NCBI RefSeq assembly: GCF_900104655.1
Contig: NZ_FNWD01000002.1
Location: 372,001-436,000 of the forward strand
Length of the DNA stretch: 64,000 bases
Direction of reading: 5' to 3'
Source: Millionella massiliensis
Lineage (GTDB): Bacteria > Bacteroidota > Bacteroidia > Bacteroidales > Rikenellaceae
Made by a program: the position numbers and the translations under genes. Under the pieces are notes generated by a model. It was given only the letters and a program-made list of their open reading frames with translations. It had not been told where the DNA came from and did not search any database. This document shows positions 34,024 through 43,671 of this stretch, in pieces. How positions within the stretch are numbered: the stretch's first letter is position 1; each line of letters starts with the position of its first letter.

Positions 34024-36765
34024 TTACGATTTCAGTTGAGTGATGGAACCGGTCGTGTAGACTGAGCCGTCAATCTTGAGTGCGTTGTTGGTGGAGTCCC
34101 ACGTGATGATGTGGCCGCCTATTACGATCGAGTTGCAATAGAGGGTTGAAAGACCAACAAGGCCATCCCCTGCTTTGTGAGGCTCCGGATTTATCGATGA
34201 GGCGAGGATTGGCGAAACAGTTTGTCCTCCACCAGTATAGGCTGACGTACGTAAAGTGACAGTGAGAGCCTGAGACGTGTAGAAATAATATTTACCCCCG
34301 CCCCGAACATAGATAACCTCATTGTTTGTGTTAGTCATCTGATCCACCTTACCGATGGGATTTTTATTAGCCCATTTGTATGTCGAATCCAGTACAACTC
34401 TATTTTTGGCAATAGCGCCCCAGCCGTCTCCACTGACCTCTTCGATAAACCGGCATGAAAATCCGTTGGCATGGGTACTCCACGAGGGTTTAGTTTTCGA
34501 GTCTAAATCAACCATGACGCTAATGCGGACTCGATTCCGGTATGCCACGTAAATGGTCACCGGATAGTAATAATCTTCGCTGAGAGCCGACGCGTCGATT
34601 ATGGTCAGGAAATGCCCCCAAAACTCGCTTGCTTGTCGTCCATCCAACAGGTCGGCATCCAAACCGGAATTGGCTCCGTCGTTACCGGAGTGCCAAATAG
34701 TTTTCCAGTCAGTCCATGATGCACTTTCGCCGTTTCTAACCCGGTATTTGAGCATGTCGCTATAGCCGGCGTAATCGGTGTAGCCCACTGTTAGCTGTGC
34801 GATATACCCTGAGTGACCGAATGAAATGTAAGGACCGACAGTCGAAGAACCTTCGGAAAGTCGTTGAAACCCCGTGCCTACTTCGGTCGTATTTAAGCTG
34901 GAATCCCAACCTTTCCCAAGAATGGCTCCAGCCAACAGGCTTGAGTTCGCCTTAGCGTCCAAGGCGCTTTGCAGCCCCGCAATCGCGGCAATCGGGTGCT
35001 GGTCGGGATAGTCGAGATGTTCCAGTTGGTCATGGTACATCGTTCCGCTGCCGCTTCCGCCTCCTTCGCCTCCGGTGTAGATCCCGAACTGGGCGATCCA
35101 CTGGTCGGTCGATACCGGATAGGAGGTACGGATAATCCATTTCGAAGAATCACTCTTGTCGGCCGTGGTATCCTGCGATTTGTCGATATACCACATGTTG
35201 CCGAGCTTGGCCAGCCCTTCGGCCATGATCTGCGTTGCCCGGTTCAGTTGGTTCTGAATGGTCTTGGCAGCATTGTTATACGCCTGGATGATCTCGATCT
35301 GACTGGATGCATTGACGGTCTCGGTCTCGATGGTCTCGAGCTTGCCTTTCGGGGTGTTCTCGCCAACGCTGATCTCCATTTTCGAAGGAGCGTACAGCGG
35401 AAATTCGACTGAGAGGACACGTGTGTCGAGCGTGCCAAATACGTAATTCAGCGTTACTTTCTGTCCGACAGTCAAAGCGATCGATTCCTTGGCAAACGCT
35501 ACGGGATTTGAGGCGAAACTGTATGTGTAGGTATCCGCAAGGATCGTCTCGTTTACATAGGTTTCGAGAGCCTCTGCCAACCGGTTCTCGGCCGAGGTTA
35601 CGTACTCGTCCGGCATCTGGATGTTGAACAGAATGACCGTATCGCCATCCTGCGGCATCAGTGTTTCGTTGGGCAGCTTGACTGCGCCGTTCTCTCGGTC
35701 CGTGACAATCTCGTACTCCTTCGAGGTGGAGTGGTAGGCTAGTTCGAATTCCCGCCCCTGCAGGTGACCGGAAAGGAAGTGAACCTTCAAAGTCTGCCCT
35801 TCGATAATCAGCTCGTCCGAGAAGTCGATCCCCTCGATCTTGAAGTAGTAGACCGGGCAGGTGTCATAGATTGGTGTTCCGTCCTCGTTCGTGCCGACTA
35901 TGGTGTCCGTATCCAGCCGCAGATCCATCCGCACCGAAGAAATGGGGAAGTCGGACGACGGGTAGATGTCGTCGAAGATGACCGTTTTTTCGATAATCTC
36001 TTCGGCGGAGAGCCCCGCTTTGATGTCCCGGTACCCATTGGGATACCGGTCGACGGGTAGTGTAAGCCGTTTTTCGACCAGCGCGTTGGTGGTACCGCCG
36101 CTCTGATAATCCTGCGTGATGTTGCGGGTCGAGCCGTAGGCATAGATACGGGTGGCATATTCGCTCTCTCCGGAGGAGGTCGGGGCGCCGATATTGACAC
36201 CTTGCGTCAACACCACGGCTTCTCCGTGCTCGCACCGGGAGAGGTGAATGACGCTCCCCTCGACCCACCATTCCGTCTCGAACGCCTCGGCAATCATCGA
36301 TAGGGCTTCGAGCACCGTTTTGTTGTCAAAGGTCAGGTCTTTTGTAGCGGTGAGCGACGAATCGTAGGCGAAGGTATAGGTCTGCCCGATGGCCCGGCTG
36401 ATGTTGCGGGTGATCTGCTGCAGGAACAGGTCGGGCGTAGCGGTCATTGACCAGTTGGCCTCCGGTTTTCCGGTGAACTCGTTGACGAAGAAACAGGAGA
36501 TATTTCGCCAGCGCATCCACTCGGCTTCGAAACGGATGGAGTACTTGTAACCGCCGTCGATCAGTTCCGGGTAGACAAGAGTCGTGACCACGTACTTTCG
36601 CCCCTCGTGTTCGAGATAGCAGCCGATCGGGAAATCGACCTGCGAGACCTCGTTGAATACCAGCTGCACGTACTCTTCCGTCATCAGCTCATGACGAAAC
36701 AGTGCTTCGGTTGTCACCGGAGCGGAGTAGAGTGGTTCGCCATTTCTGTTTTTGACTTCGATCAT
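34024..36765 (-). CDS. Phage baseplate hub/tail fibre protein
   Basis: A 913-residue structural protein. Residues 1-430 look like a tail-associated hub (EVSQVDFPIGCYLEHEGRKY, VLEALSMIAEAFETEWWVEG, KVTLNYVFGTLDTRVLSVEFP), similar to prophage tail-endopeptidase or Tal-type proteins. After a helical segment (NNAAKTIQNQLNRATQ) comes a Gly/Ser linker and fibre-type repeats, including LDADLLDGRQASEFW, a motif common in tail fibres. It ends with GSVYTTGSITQLKS. It lies directly after the distal-tail gene and shares one base with it at 36765. Confidence 0.82.
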   Translation of the reverse strand: MIEVKNRNGEPLYSAPVTTEALFRHELMTEEYVQLVFNEVSQVDFPIGCYLEHEGRKYVVTTLVYPELIDGGYKYSIRFEAEWMRWRNISCFFVNEFTGKPEANWSMTATPDLFLQQITRNISRAIGQTYTFAYDSSLTATKDLTFDNKTVLEALSMIAEAFETEWWVEGSVIHLSRCEHGEAVVLTQGVNIGAPTSSGESEYATRIYAYGSTRNITQDYQSGGTTNALVEKRLTLPVDRYPNGYRDIKAGLSAEEIIEKTVIFDDIYPSSDFPISSVRMDLRLDTDTIVGTNEDGTPIYDTCPVYYFKIEGIDFSDELIIEGQTLKVHFLSGHLQGREFELAYHSTSKEYEIVTDRENGAVKLPNETLMPQDGDTVILFNIQMPDEYVTSAENRLAEALETYVNETILADTYTYSFASNPVAFAKESIALTVGQKVTLNYVFGTLDTRVLSVEFPLYAPSKMEISVGENTPKGKLETIETETVNASSQIEIIQAYNNAAKTIQNQLNRATQIMAEGLAKLGNMWYIDKSQDTTADKSDSSKWIIRTSYPVSTDQWIAQFGIYTGGEGGGSGSGTMYHDQLEHLDYPDQHPIAAIAGLQSALDAKANSSLLAGAILGKGWDSSLNTTEVGTGFQRLSEGSSTVGPYISFGHSGYIAQLTVGYTDYAGYSDMLKYRVRNGESASWTDWKTIWHSGNDGANSGLDADLLDGRQASEFWGHFLTIIDASALSEDYYYPVTIYVAYRNRVRISVMVDLDSKTKPSWSTHANGFSCRFIEEVSGDGWGAIAKNRVVLDSTYKWANKNPIGKVDQMTNTNNEVIYVRGGGKYYFYTSQALTVTLRTSAYTGGGQTVSPILASSINPEPHKAGDGLVGLSTLYCNSIVIGGHIITWDSTNNALKIDGSVYTTGSITQLKS

Positions 36766-37169
36766 TATTCGTTCGTTCTGTCGGCGGGATTCGGCTCCCG
36801 AAACTTCACGGCCAGTTTACAGGCGTGAAGCTGATAGTTGTTGAATTGGGTTGTGTTGGAGTATATCAGCCGGAAAGTCAGGTCCAGAGCCTCCACGTAC
36901 AGGGTAATTTGCCCTTTGTACAGCTCTTGCAGGAAAGCGGTATAGCGCGCCGTGAATTCGGCTGTGCTGTTTCCCTGTAGGAGGAAGGAGAGCGTGACAT
37001 CCCGCTCTGCCAAACGGGCATCAGTAACCAGAACCTGCGTCCCGTTTTGCGTCTTATCGTCATTCTCGATAAATGCTTTTAGGGAGGTCGGGGCCATCAG
37101 CGCCTCCAGATACCCGGCCAGCAGGGTTGCCCCAAACTGGTCAAGAGCTATTCCGTTAATCTTGTCCAT
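36765..37169 (-). CDS. Distal tail (Dit-like) phage protein, putative
   Basis: A 134-residue protein between the tape measure and baseplate hub genes. Pattern: an N-terminal segment LDQFGATLLAGYLEALMAPTS, then beta-strands such as DVTLSFLLQGNSTAEFTARY and QITLYVEALDLTFRLIYS. Position and beta-strand rhythm suggest a distal-tail or tail-connecting protein. The exact family is not recognised. Its stop and the next start overlap by 1 base. Confidence 0.65.
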   Translation of the reverse strand: MDKINGIALDQFGATLLAGYLEALMAPTSLKAFIENDDKTQNGTQVLVTDARLAERDVTLSFLLQGNSTAEFTARYTAFLQELYKGQITLYVEALDLTFRLIYSNTTQFNNYQLHACKLAVKFREPNPADRTNE

Positions 37170-37174
37170 GGGGT

Positions 37175-40100
37175 TTACAATTTGTCTTTCAGGATTCTTT
37201 TCATGCTGGCCATGCTGTCCGCCATGTCCGGCAAGACCTTACAATAACCGCGGATGTCGGCAACATTGCCATTGAGCTGTATCATGATGTCGCGAATATC
37301 CACCAGATGGTGACTCTGATCGCGGTGCATTGCGAGCATCTCTTCCATTGCACGAAGTATACTTGCAGTGTACTCTTGCATGGCGGCAAACCGTCCGCTG
37401 AGCTCGGTGCCGGTATCTTGCGACAGGGTTTCATAGCTACGGGATGAAGCTGTTTGCTGCTGGATCAGGGCATCTTTGTCGACCCCGGCAATGGAATATG
37501 CCTGATCACGTTTCTGCAGAGCTTCGTTGTAGATGCTCTCGTACTCCTGTTTCAAAGCCTCGCGTTCGGCTTCGGACAGAATACCGTTGGTCATGGCCTC
37601 GCTGAAGTTTTCGTACCACGCTTGCAGACGTCCATCCAGCTGAGACGTGATGACTCGGTTGATGGCACTCATCATCACCTCTTCAAAGTTTCCGGCCACG
37701 TCGTCGAACGTCGCGTCCATGTCGTTCAGGAAATCTTCGAGTTCACTGCGGGCATCGTCCAGCGTGAATCCCGTCAGGGCCTCACTGGTCGCCTCGCCGA
37801 GCTCCTCCATCTTGTCTTTGCAGTCGACGATGGTCTCCAGATATTTGCGCGTGTCCTCATCGAGCTGCGCCCACACTTCGGGCAGCTCTTTCTGGAAACG
37901 TTCGATTTCCGCCCCAGAGAGGTCGAACAACCCCTCCATCCGACCGGAACCGTACAACTCTGTCCAGTCGAAACCGGCCGCTTCGATCACATCCCGATAA
38001 CCTCCCAGGCGTTCGGCTGTTTTGACGCCGTACGAATGGTTGTTTTTAGCTCGCGAAGCGAGGTAGGCTTTGCCCAGCCGTCGCGTGGCCTCCTCCTGCT
38101 TCTCAATCGCCCGGACGGCATCATCGCTGGCCAGTACTGCCTGCATACCGGTGTGCGATTCGATGACCTCTTTTTCGCGATCGATGATTTGGTCGAGTAC
38201 ATCGATATAGGCTTCGTAGGACTTGATGGTTTCTTCAGATAGCTCATGGTCTTTTGTAAAGAGAGAGGCTATCTTGGTCACCACTTGCAAGGCGGCGCTG
38301 ATAATGGCCAAAATAACGGAAGCTGATTCGACGGTTTTTATGGCAGCACTTGCTGCTTGTGAAGTGCCTTTTACCGCAGTAATCGAGCCCGTAGCAACCA
38401 TAACTATCCCATCAATGAGTTGAGTCATTGACGTGGCGATTTCTCCCCCGGTCTTAATTGCCTCTCCAGCCGTTCCCCCGATTGCTTCCCCAACCTCTCC
38501 AAACGTATCATAAACATCGTTTAGGACAGATTGTAAATCTTTCCACTCTTCCGTGCTTTTCTTGGCCGTCTTGCCGGAGTCACTGCCGGTTTTGAGGTTC
38601 TGTGCCTGGATCTTCAGGGCGGCCAGTTGGGCCTGGAGCCGGGCTTTGATGGCCGGATCGGCATTATCGCCCAAGGCATCCAGCGCTTCCTGTACCTGGG
38701 GAATCATCGCGAGGATTTTGTCCAGTCCCATGTTGACGATGTTGTCGACGATGGCTGTGAACTCTTCCTCCTTCAGCCCCATGTTCTCGGTCAGAGCTGT
38801 GATGTCATTATCCCGGATGGTTCGGAGCTGTTCGATTTCATCCTCTCCCGCTTTACTGCGCCCCTGGTTGCGAATCCGGGCAACGTCCTGCTGGAACTCC
38901 TCTTCGATGCGGAGCCGCTCGGTGGCGTATTTCTGCCATTTCTCCAACTGTTTTTGTGCGGTTTCCTCGGTCTCGGCACGATCGATCATCGCACTCTGTT
39001 TGTAGAAGTCCAATTCGCTGATATTACCGGCGTCGAGATCGTCGTTCAGCTTCTTGCGCATGGATTCGTAGGTTCGTTCCGTGGCTCGTTGTTTACGCTC
39101 CTCTTCGGACAGGAACACATCGCCGAGCTGCCGATAGGTCTCGGCCGCCTGTTCGGCGTACTCTTTTTCGACCCGTTCCCGGTCCTGAAGACGCTTTTGT
39201 TCGGCGGTAGCGATCAGGGTATCGTATTGTGCCAGCTCGTTTTCCGATGCTCCATTATGGGCACTCTCTTTTCGGTCTTTGTTGATCTGGGCGACCGATT
39301 GCTGGTATTCGAGATCAATTTCTGCCAGCCGTTTGTTCTTCCCTTCACGCATGATGGCGATACGACGGGATTGAAGGTCTAAGTCGACCCGCGCAAACTC
39401 GTCAGCTAATTTTTGCTGTTTTTTTATCACCTCTTGTCCTACTTTGTCGGAAACGTCACCACCTAAATCCGAATAGACCTTTCGGGCTTCTTTCTCCCTC
39501 TTCTTGGCTGCATCGTATTGTGCTTTCGTAAAAGCATCTTTATCCTGCTCGATCTTGCACAATTCCTGTTTTGCGTCCTTCCACTCCTTGGCAGCTTTGG
39601 CATAGACGTCGGAGAATTTTTCAGATCCACCGAAAGTCGCCTCGGTCTGCAGTTGGTTAACTTGTCGTTCTGCCTGATCTTTCTGGCCTGATAAATATTG
39701 ATACCGATATTTAATATCTATCGGGATAAAAAGCGGATTCTCTGCTTTCGCCTTATCCAGTGCTTGCTTTGCTTCCTCGTAGGCTTTATTTATCTGGTCG
39801 AGATTGGATTTCGCTTCCAATAGTTTAATCTCCACAGGCTTTGCCTGCTCTTCTGCCTCTTTCTTTATTCGCTCATATTCGGCTAAATCCGCCTCTGCAA
39901 GTGCAAGGCTCTCTTTGGCCTTTTCCTGTGCCTGTATGTTGTAAAACAAATCACTACTCATCCCGGTATCGTCGGATGATTGCTGCTTAATCGCCTGATA
40001 CCGTTCTTTGAGACGTACCAACTCTTCTTCCCATTTCCGGACATTGTCAACCAGCATTTGGTATCGTTCTGCTTCCGCCTGTGCGTTAATGGATTTGTCC

Positions 40101-41467
40101 GTCTCGCTGGGATCAACCTTCTTTAGCTCTTCCAAGCTGAAATTATCGGTCAGTGTCGGTGCAAGTTTCTTCAGCTCATCATAGGCACGCGCCTGGGCAA
40201 TAGTCGACTGGGTGTCGTCCCGAATAATCGCCAACCGCTCGTTAATCTTGTTTTTGGTGTCGTCCAGCCGTTGGTTGAACTCGTCCATTGCCTCATTGTG
40301 TTTTCTTTGGGCGCGCTCAGCGGCTGTTTCTGCCGTCACCAACTTATACACTCCGTACACAAGTCCGGCAATAGCTGCCGTTACCATCGTTACGGGATTG
40401 GCCAGCAAGGCGGCTGTGTTTGCCTTAATGGCGAACGTCAGGGTTTTCCAACCCTTGGCAACCAGTGTAACGCGGGCAGCTTCCACGGCTTGCGCAGCAG
40501 TCAATTGACGCCCATACATCAGGGCGAGTTTCTTTTGCAACACCGCTTCTCTCAGAACAACCATATTGGCACGTTGGGCTGCCGACACCAGCATCAAGGC
40601 TGCTTTGTAAGAGCCGTAAACGGCTACCAACTTGATTAATAGACCGAGAACGATATCGTAGTTCTCCACCAGCGAGATCGTCCCCTGCAGTACAGATGCA
40701 ATCATCCCCTGGCTGGATTTTCCGATGTTGTTGAACATCGTATCGATCGCATCACCGAGGTTCGAAATCAAGCCGGTAATGGTCTTCGACTGATTCTCCA
40801 TCAGGTTGTAGAACTGGCCGCCTTCGTTGGTCATGCTCTCAATGACCTTTTTCACGTCCTCAAACCCAATCTTTCCGGCAGTGACCATCGCATTGATCTC
40901 TTCGGTGGTCACGCCGTACATTTTGGCCATCTCCTGCAACATCGGAATCCCCGAACTGGTAAATTGGAGCATGTCCCGTGCATACAGTCGTCCCTGTACG
41001 GCGGTGGTACCGTACAAGTAGGTAAGACGTTCGAGAGGTAATCCTAACCCGGCAGCCACGTTGCCCAACCGGGTGAGGGTGTCGGTTACATCCTCAGCTG
41101 CAAATCCGTAGGCAAGCAACTGACGGGCACCATCGGCCACCCCCTGCAGGTCGAAAGGCGTTTTGGCGGCCAGATCGACCATCTGCGCCATCAGCGCGTC
41201 GGCCTTCTCCTTGCTCTGCAAAAGCGTCGTAAACGCTACTTCGAGCTGCTGGAACTCACCGCGAGTACGGGCAATTTGCTGAACCAGGCTCCCCAACGAA
41301 AACCCTACGCCAACTTTAGCCAGTGTCGCGGAGAATCGCCGCATGGCCATGTCCATTCGGTCCGAGTCCGTGACGACGTTGGAGGTAACTTCTTTTGCTG
41401 TCTGCTGAATCTGTTTGAGTCGACGGAGTATCTCCTGATTATCGATTTCAGCGGTAAGGTCGATCAT
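37175..41467 (-). CDS. Phage tail tape measure protein
   Basis: A 1430-residue protein that sets tail length and is probably ejected with the DNA. The N-terminal tape measure domain is clear: FSATLAKVGVGFSLGSLVQQ, TPFDLQGVADGARQLLAYGF, GRLYARDMLQFTSSGIPMLQEM. Long charged coiled-coil stretches follow (about 400-950). There are membrane-like hydrophobic segments (LLIKLVAVYGSYKAALML; ANPVTMVTAAIAGLVYGVY). A helical C-terminus follows. Its length implies a long non-contractile tail, so a siphovirus. It is preceded by a pair of overlapping small genes of the chaperone type. Confidence 0.92.
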   Translation of the reverse strand: MIDLTAEIDNQEILRRLKQIQQTAKEVTSNVVTDSDRMDMAMRRFSATLAKVGVGFSLGSLVQQIARTRGEFQQLEVAFTTLLQSKEKADALMAQMVDLAAKTPFDLQGVADGARQLLAYGFAAEDVTDTLTRLGNVAAGLGLPLERLTYLYGTTAVQGRLYARDMLQFTSSGIPMLQEMAKMYGVTTEEINAMVTAGKIGFEDVKKVIESMTNEGGQFYNLMENQSKTITGLISNLGDAIDTMFNNIGKSSQGMIASVLQGTISLVENYDIVLGLLIKLVAVYGSYKAALMLVSAAQRANMVVLREAVLQKKLALMYGRQLTAAQAVEAARVTLVAKGWKTLTFAIKANTAALLANPVTMVTAAIAGLVYGVYKLVTAETAAERAQRKHNEAMDEFNQRLDDTKNKINERLAIIRDDTQSTIAQARAYDELKKLAPTLTDNFSLEELKKVDPSETDKSINAQAEAERYQMLVDNVRKWEEELVRLKERYQAIKQQSSDDTGMSSDLFYNIQAQEKAKESLALAEADLAEYERIKKEAEEQAKPVEIKLLEAKSNLDQINKAYEEAKQALDKAKAENPLFIPIDIKYRYQYLSGQKDQAERQVNQLQTEATFGGSEKFSDVYAKAAKEWKDAKQELCKIEQDKDAFTKAQYDAAKKREKEARKVYSDLGGDVSDKVGQEVIKKQQKLADEFARVDLDLQSRRIAIMREGKNKRLAEIDLEYQQSVAQINKDRKESAHNGASENELAQYDTLIATAEQKRLQDRERVEKEYAEQAAETYRQLGDVFLSEEERKQRATERTYESMRKKLNDDLDAGNISELDFYKQSAMIDRAETEETAQKQLEKWQKYATERLRIEEEFQQDVARIRNQGRSKAGEDEIEQLRTIRDNDITALTENMGLKEEEFTAIVDNIVNMGLDKILAMIPQVQEALDALGDNADPAIKARLQAQLAALKIQAQNLKTGSDSGKTAKKSTEEWKDLQSVLNDVYDTFGEVGEAIGGTAGEAIKTGGEIATSMTQLIDGIVMVATGSITAVKGTSQAASAAIKTVESASVILAIISAALQVVTKIASLFTKDHELSEETIKSYEAYIDVLDQIIDREKEVIESHTGMQAVLASDDAVRAIEKQEEATRRLGKAYLASRAKNNHSYGVKTAERLGGYRDVIEAAGFDWTELYGSGRMEGLFDLSGAEIERFQKELPEVWAQLDEDTRKYLETIVDCKDKMEELGEATSEALTGFTLDDARSELEDFLNDMDATFDDVAGNFEEVMMSAINRVITSQLDGRLQAWYENFSEAMTNGILSEAEREALKQEYESIYNEALQKRDQAYSIAGVDKDALIQQQTASSRSYETLSQDTGTELSGRFAAMQEYTASILRAMEEMLAMHRDQSHHLVDIRDIMIQLNGNVADIRGYCKVLPDMADSMASMKRILKDKL

Positions 41468-41511
41468 GGTTATTCCTTCCTGAGTGTTGGTTGTGTCGAT
41501 ACAACCGGGTA

Positions 41512-41700
41512 CTATTTCCCGCTCGCCATCTGTATCAACATGTTCATGGCGTTCGGAGCATTCAAGTCAAGCTGTTGCGGCGCCCCTTCATGGTGTTTGT
41601 AATCCACCCGAATGGAGTCACGGATCATCAGCTGCAAGTTTGCCCAGGCGATACCCCACAGGACGTAATCCAACGTCCAGTGGTACCTGCTGACGATCAT
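41512..41700 (-). CDS. Tail assembly chaperone, second ORF (T-like)
   Basis: A 62-residue protein starting at the ATG at 41700. It contains YHWTLDYVLWGIAWANLQLM, a typical helical pattern of the second tail-chaperone ORF of siphoviruses. Its start overlaps the stop of the first ORF by 4 bases (ATGA), so it may be read by coupling. It lies in the -1 frame of the first ORF, as in lambda G/GT, so a frameshift fusion is possible, but I find no slippery heptamer in the right phase. Confidence 0.65.
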   Translation of the reverse strand: MIVSRYHWTLDYVLWGIAWANLQLMIRDSIRVDYKHHEGAPQQLDLNAPNAMNMLIQMASGK

Positions 41701-42215
41701 GTCAATTCGTCCCCAGAGGGTTTGCCCGCCATAGCAGCTATCCGATCTGCCGGGGTCATCGGGGAAATCTCGACCTGAAGCATTTTTACCAATCGGATAG
41801 CACGCGTAAAATCCTCGCAATAGGACTGCGAAACGATCCACGATAGCAGCTGTACCACCGTCGCAGGTTGCATGGTAGGGGAGTGCATCAGCAGTTCTGT
41901 TCTTGCTCGAAGGTTTTTGTCGATCTCCTGTTTGGTTCTGAGTGTGGCGATGGCGATGATTTCGGCCACTTCCTGCGGCTTCTCGGCGCAAATCCGCCAC
42001 ATTTCCTTGACGTCATTGTCCGAGCCCGATAGAGCCATATCCAGGGCAAGCAGACGCTTGCTGATCATCATCAGCCGGCCCAACTGCAACGGGTAGAGAT
42101 ACAAGGTCACCTCCTTCGAACCGTCGATACTTCTGATTTGGAACGATTCGTCCTTTTCCATCAGCGTATCGATGGCTCGTGCATGTACGGATGCTTGAGA
42201 TCTGTTTGGTTTCAT
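41697..42215 (-). CDS. Tail assembly chaperone, first ORF (G-like)
   Basis: A 172-residue, mainly helical soluble protein (SIDGSKEVTLYLYPLQLGRLMMISKRL is followed by helices such as AEIIAIATLRTKQEIDKNLRA). It lies between the tail tube gene and the tape measure gene, in the place of lambda gpG. Its stop overlaps the second ORF by 4 bases. Assignment rests on position, overlap and helical content, not on a known motif. Confidence 0.7.
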   Translation of the reverse strand: MKPNRSQASVHARAIDTLMEKDESFQIRSIDGSKEVTLYLYPLQLGRLMMISKRLLALDMALSGSDNDVKEMWRICAEKPQEVAEIIAIATLRTKQEIDKNLRARTELLMHSPTMQPATVVQLLSWIVSQSYCEDFTRAIRLVKMLQVEISPMTPADRIAAMAGKPSGDELT

Positions 42216-42300
42216 GATTCAGAATGGATGAAAGTGCATCCCGCCCCGGTCTCGCTCCGGGATACCAGCCTTTAGCTGACAGCGGGATTCTGGAAGGTGG

Positions 42301-42819
42301 TTATACTCCGACACCATCGGTGTATGCCGGAGTCGCAATCGGCCACCAGGCCACGCCCCCTTCAGCAGGAGACAAAACATCTGCCGACACCGCAATCTGG
42401 AGCGGATCCGACGTGTTCATGCCGCCCGACAGCGTTGCTGCGTACTTGAGACGGGCAAAAGCGATGGAAGCTCCCGACAGCGCATCGAAGACGAACGCCT
42501 TTTCGCCTTCGTACAATTTGCCCTGTTCGGGCTCGGTGGTACCGAAGTAGAACGCGAGTGTCTCGTCGTCGAAGTCGGCCACATTCCACGTCACCTCTTT
42601 CGATCCGGTCGTGGGATCACGCAGGGCGAAGAAAGGGTTTTCCTCACCCTCACGGTGGAACTTGTTACTGGTGGCGTTGGAAAAGTTGAAGGTCACGCCG
42701 CCCTGATAGGGCTGGGTGATCGGTTTGAGCGCCTTAATCAGCGCATCGGCGCCCTCGTCTTTTACTCCTTTGGGAAGCGGATCCCCGGCATGACAGGATT
42801 TCAGTCCTACAAGTTGCAT
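42301..42819 (-). CDS. Major tail (tube) protein, putative
   Basis: A 172-residue beta-rich protein with patterns such as YQGGVTFNFSNATSNKF, SKEVTWNVADFDDETLAFYF and KAFVFDALSGASIAFARLKY, as in small phage tail tube proteins. It lies between the tail completion gene and the chaperone genes. It has no signal or membrane segment. The plus-strand ORF of 108 codons over it is a shadow. Confidence 0.72.
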   Translation of the reverse strand: MQLVGLKSCHAGDPLPKGVKDEGADALIKALKPITQPYQGGVTFNFSNATSNKFHREGEENPFFALRDPTTGSKEVTWNVADFDDETLAFYFGTTEPEQGKLYEGEKAFVFDALSGASIAFARLKYAATLSGGMNTSDPLQIAVSADVLSPAEGGVAWWPIATPAYTDGVGV

Positions 42820-42823
42820 GGTT

Positions 42824-43228
42824 TCAGTATTTTTTAAGTTTCAGTTTGATGTTCGAAAATGTGAAGGAGATCGCCTCCTCACTGATGAAAGTCTCGCCGC
42901 TCACGTCGAAAAACCACCGTTCGGCAACCGGATAATGCCCCAAAGATTCGAAGGCAATCTTCGTCAGTTCGGCCAGACGGGAGCGGTTGGGGAAACGTTG
43001 TTGTTCGCCGCCGATGGTGGGCGTCGTGTCCGGAACGTAAATGTTCACATTCATCGTGGCTACCTGTATCCCTTCGGTCACGTTCGTCAACGAGGTCACG
43101 ACAAGAAATTCACCGGAGGGGCGATTCGGATAGTGATCCGCATACATCACCGGAACCGCTTCGCCCAATGGAGAGCGGCGCACATGGTCCCAAACCAAAG
43201 TGAATATTTCCGCAGAGGTCAGTTTCAT
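42824..43228 (-). CDS. Phage tail completion/terminator protein, putative
   Basis: Starts at the ATG at 43228, not at the much longer frame upstream which is a shadow of the preceding gene. The 134-residue protein (MKLTSAEIFTLVWDHVRRSP, then GEFLVVTSLTNVTEGIQVAT) is alpha/beta. It overlaps the upstream gene by 4 bases (ATGA). The position between the gp10-like gene and the tail tube gene fits a tail terminator. Confidence 0.65.
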   Translation of the reverse strand: MKLTSAEIFTLVWDHVRRSPLGEAVPVMYADHYPNRPSGEFLVVTSLTNVTEGIQVATMNVNIYVPDTTPTIGGEQQRFPNRSRLAELTKIAFESLGHYPVAERWFFDVSGETFISEEAISFTFSNIKLKLKKY

Positions 43229-43671
43229 CCTTGCTGTGATCTGAGGTATTGTCCGAACTCGGCTTTCAGCCTTTCGGCGGTGGCCTCCACCCAGTCCGCA
43301 GAGCCCTGCAGCACGTCGAATCCCTTTGCCTCGACATAGCGGGCGTAGCGCATACCCGCCACCCACACCAGGCAGGTTTTGTGAGGCGGAAGCCGAAGTG
43401 CGACTTCGATGGCGTATGCGCGGCTTTTGTTCTGCACCGGCCCCGGAGCGAATTCGCTTTTTACTACTCGTCCGCCCTGTACCACGACATAACCGATCGA
43501 ATGGCGGAGATTGCCCGTCCGGTCGGTATAGTTGCCATGTTCGCGGGCGTATTTTACCACACGTTCCCCAAGCATGGAGAGCCACTCAACAGCCTTCCGG
43601 TCGTATTCTTCCTGGGCCTGCCGAAACGAGCGGTCTACCTGCTGCCAGTTGGTACGATCCTTTATAGCCAT
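43225..43671 (-). CDS. HK97 gp10-like head-tail protein
   Basis: A 148-residue protein of the HK97 gp10/minor tail type: N-terminal helix FRQAQEEYDRKAVEWLSMLGERVVKYA, the GNYTDRTGNLRHSIGY segment, and a C-terminal domain with RYARYVEAKGFDVLQGSADW. The RTGNLRHS and YVEAKGFDV pieces are the typical signature. It overlaps the next gene by 4 bases and the preceding gene by 10. Confidence 0.8.
   Translation of the reverse strand: MAIKDRTNWQQVDRSFRQAQEEYDRKAVEWLSMLGERVVKYAREHGNYTDRTGNLRHSIGYVVVQGGRVVKSEFAPGPVQNKSRAYAIEVALRLPPHKTCLVWVAGMRYARYVEAKGFDVLQGSADWVEATAERLKAEFGQYLRSQQG

Noticed and set aside
32497-36765. Diversity-generating retroelement acting on the tail fibre or BACON gene
   Set aside because: Such elements are common in gut phages, but I find no reverse transcriptase gene, no template repeat and no C-type lectin-like end in the window.
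41690-41740. Programmed -1 frameshift at AAACCCT before the tail-chaperone overlap
   Set aside because: The heptamer is in the wrong phase (read as AAA CCC T in the zero frame), so it is not a normal slippery site.
42224-42550. 108-codon plus-strand ORF in the tail region
   Set aside because: Antisense of the tail tube gene; structural genes here are all on the minus strand.
43229-43585. N-terminal extension of the tail completion gene
   Set aside because: This part of the frame is an out-of-frame reading of the gp10-like gene. The ATG at 43228, with its 4-base overlap, is the sensible start.
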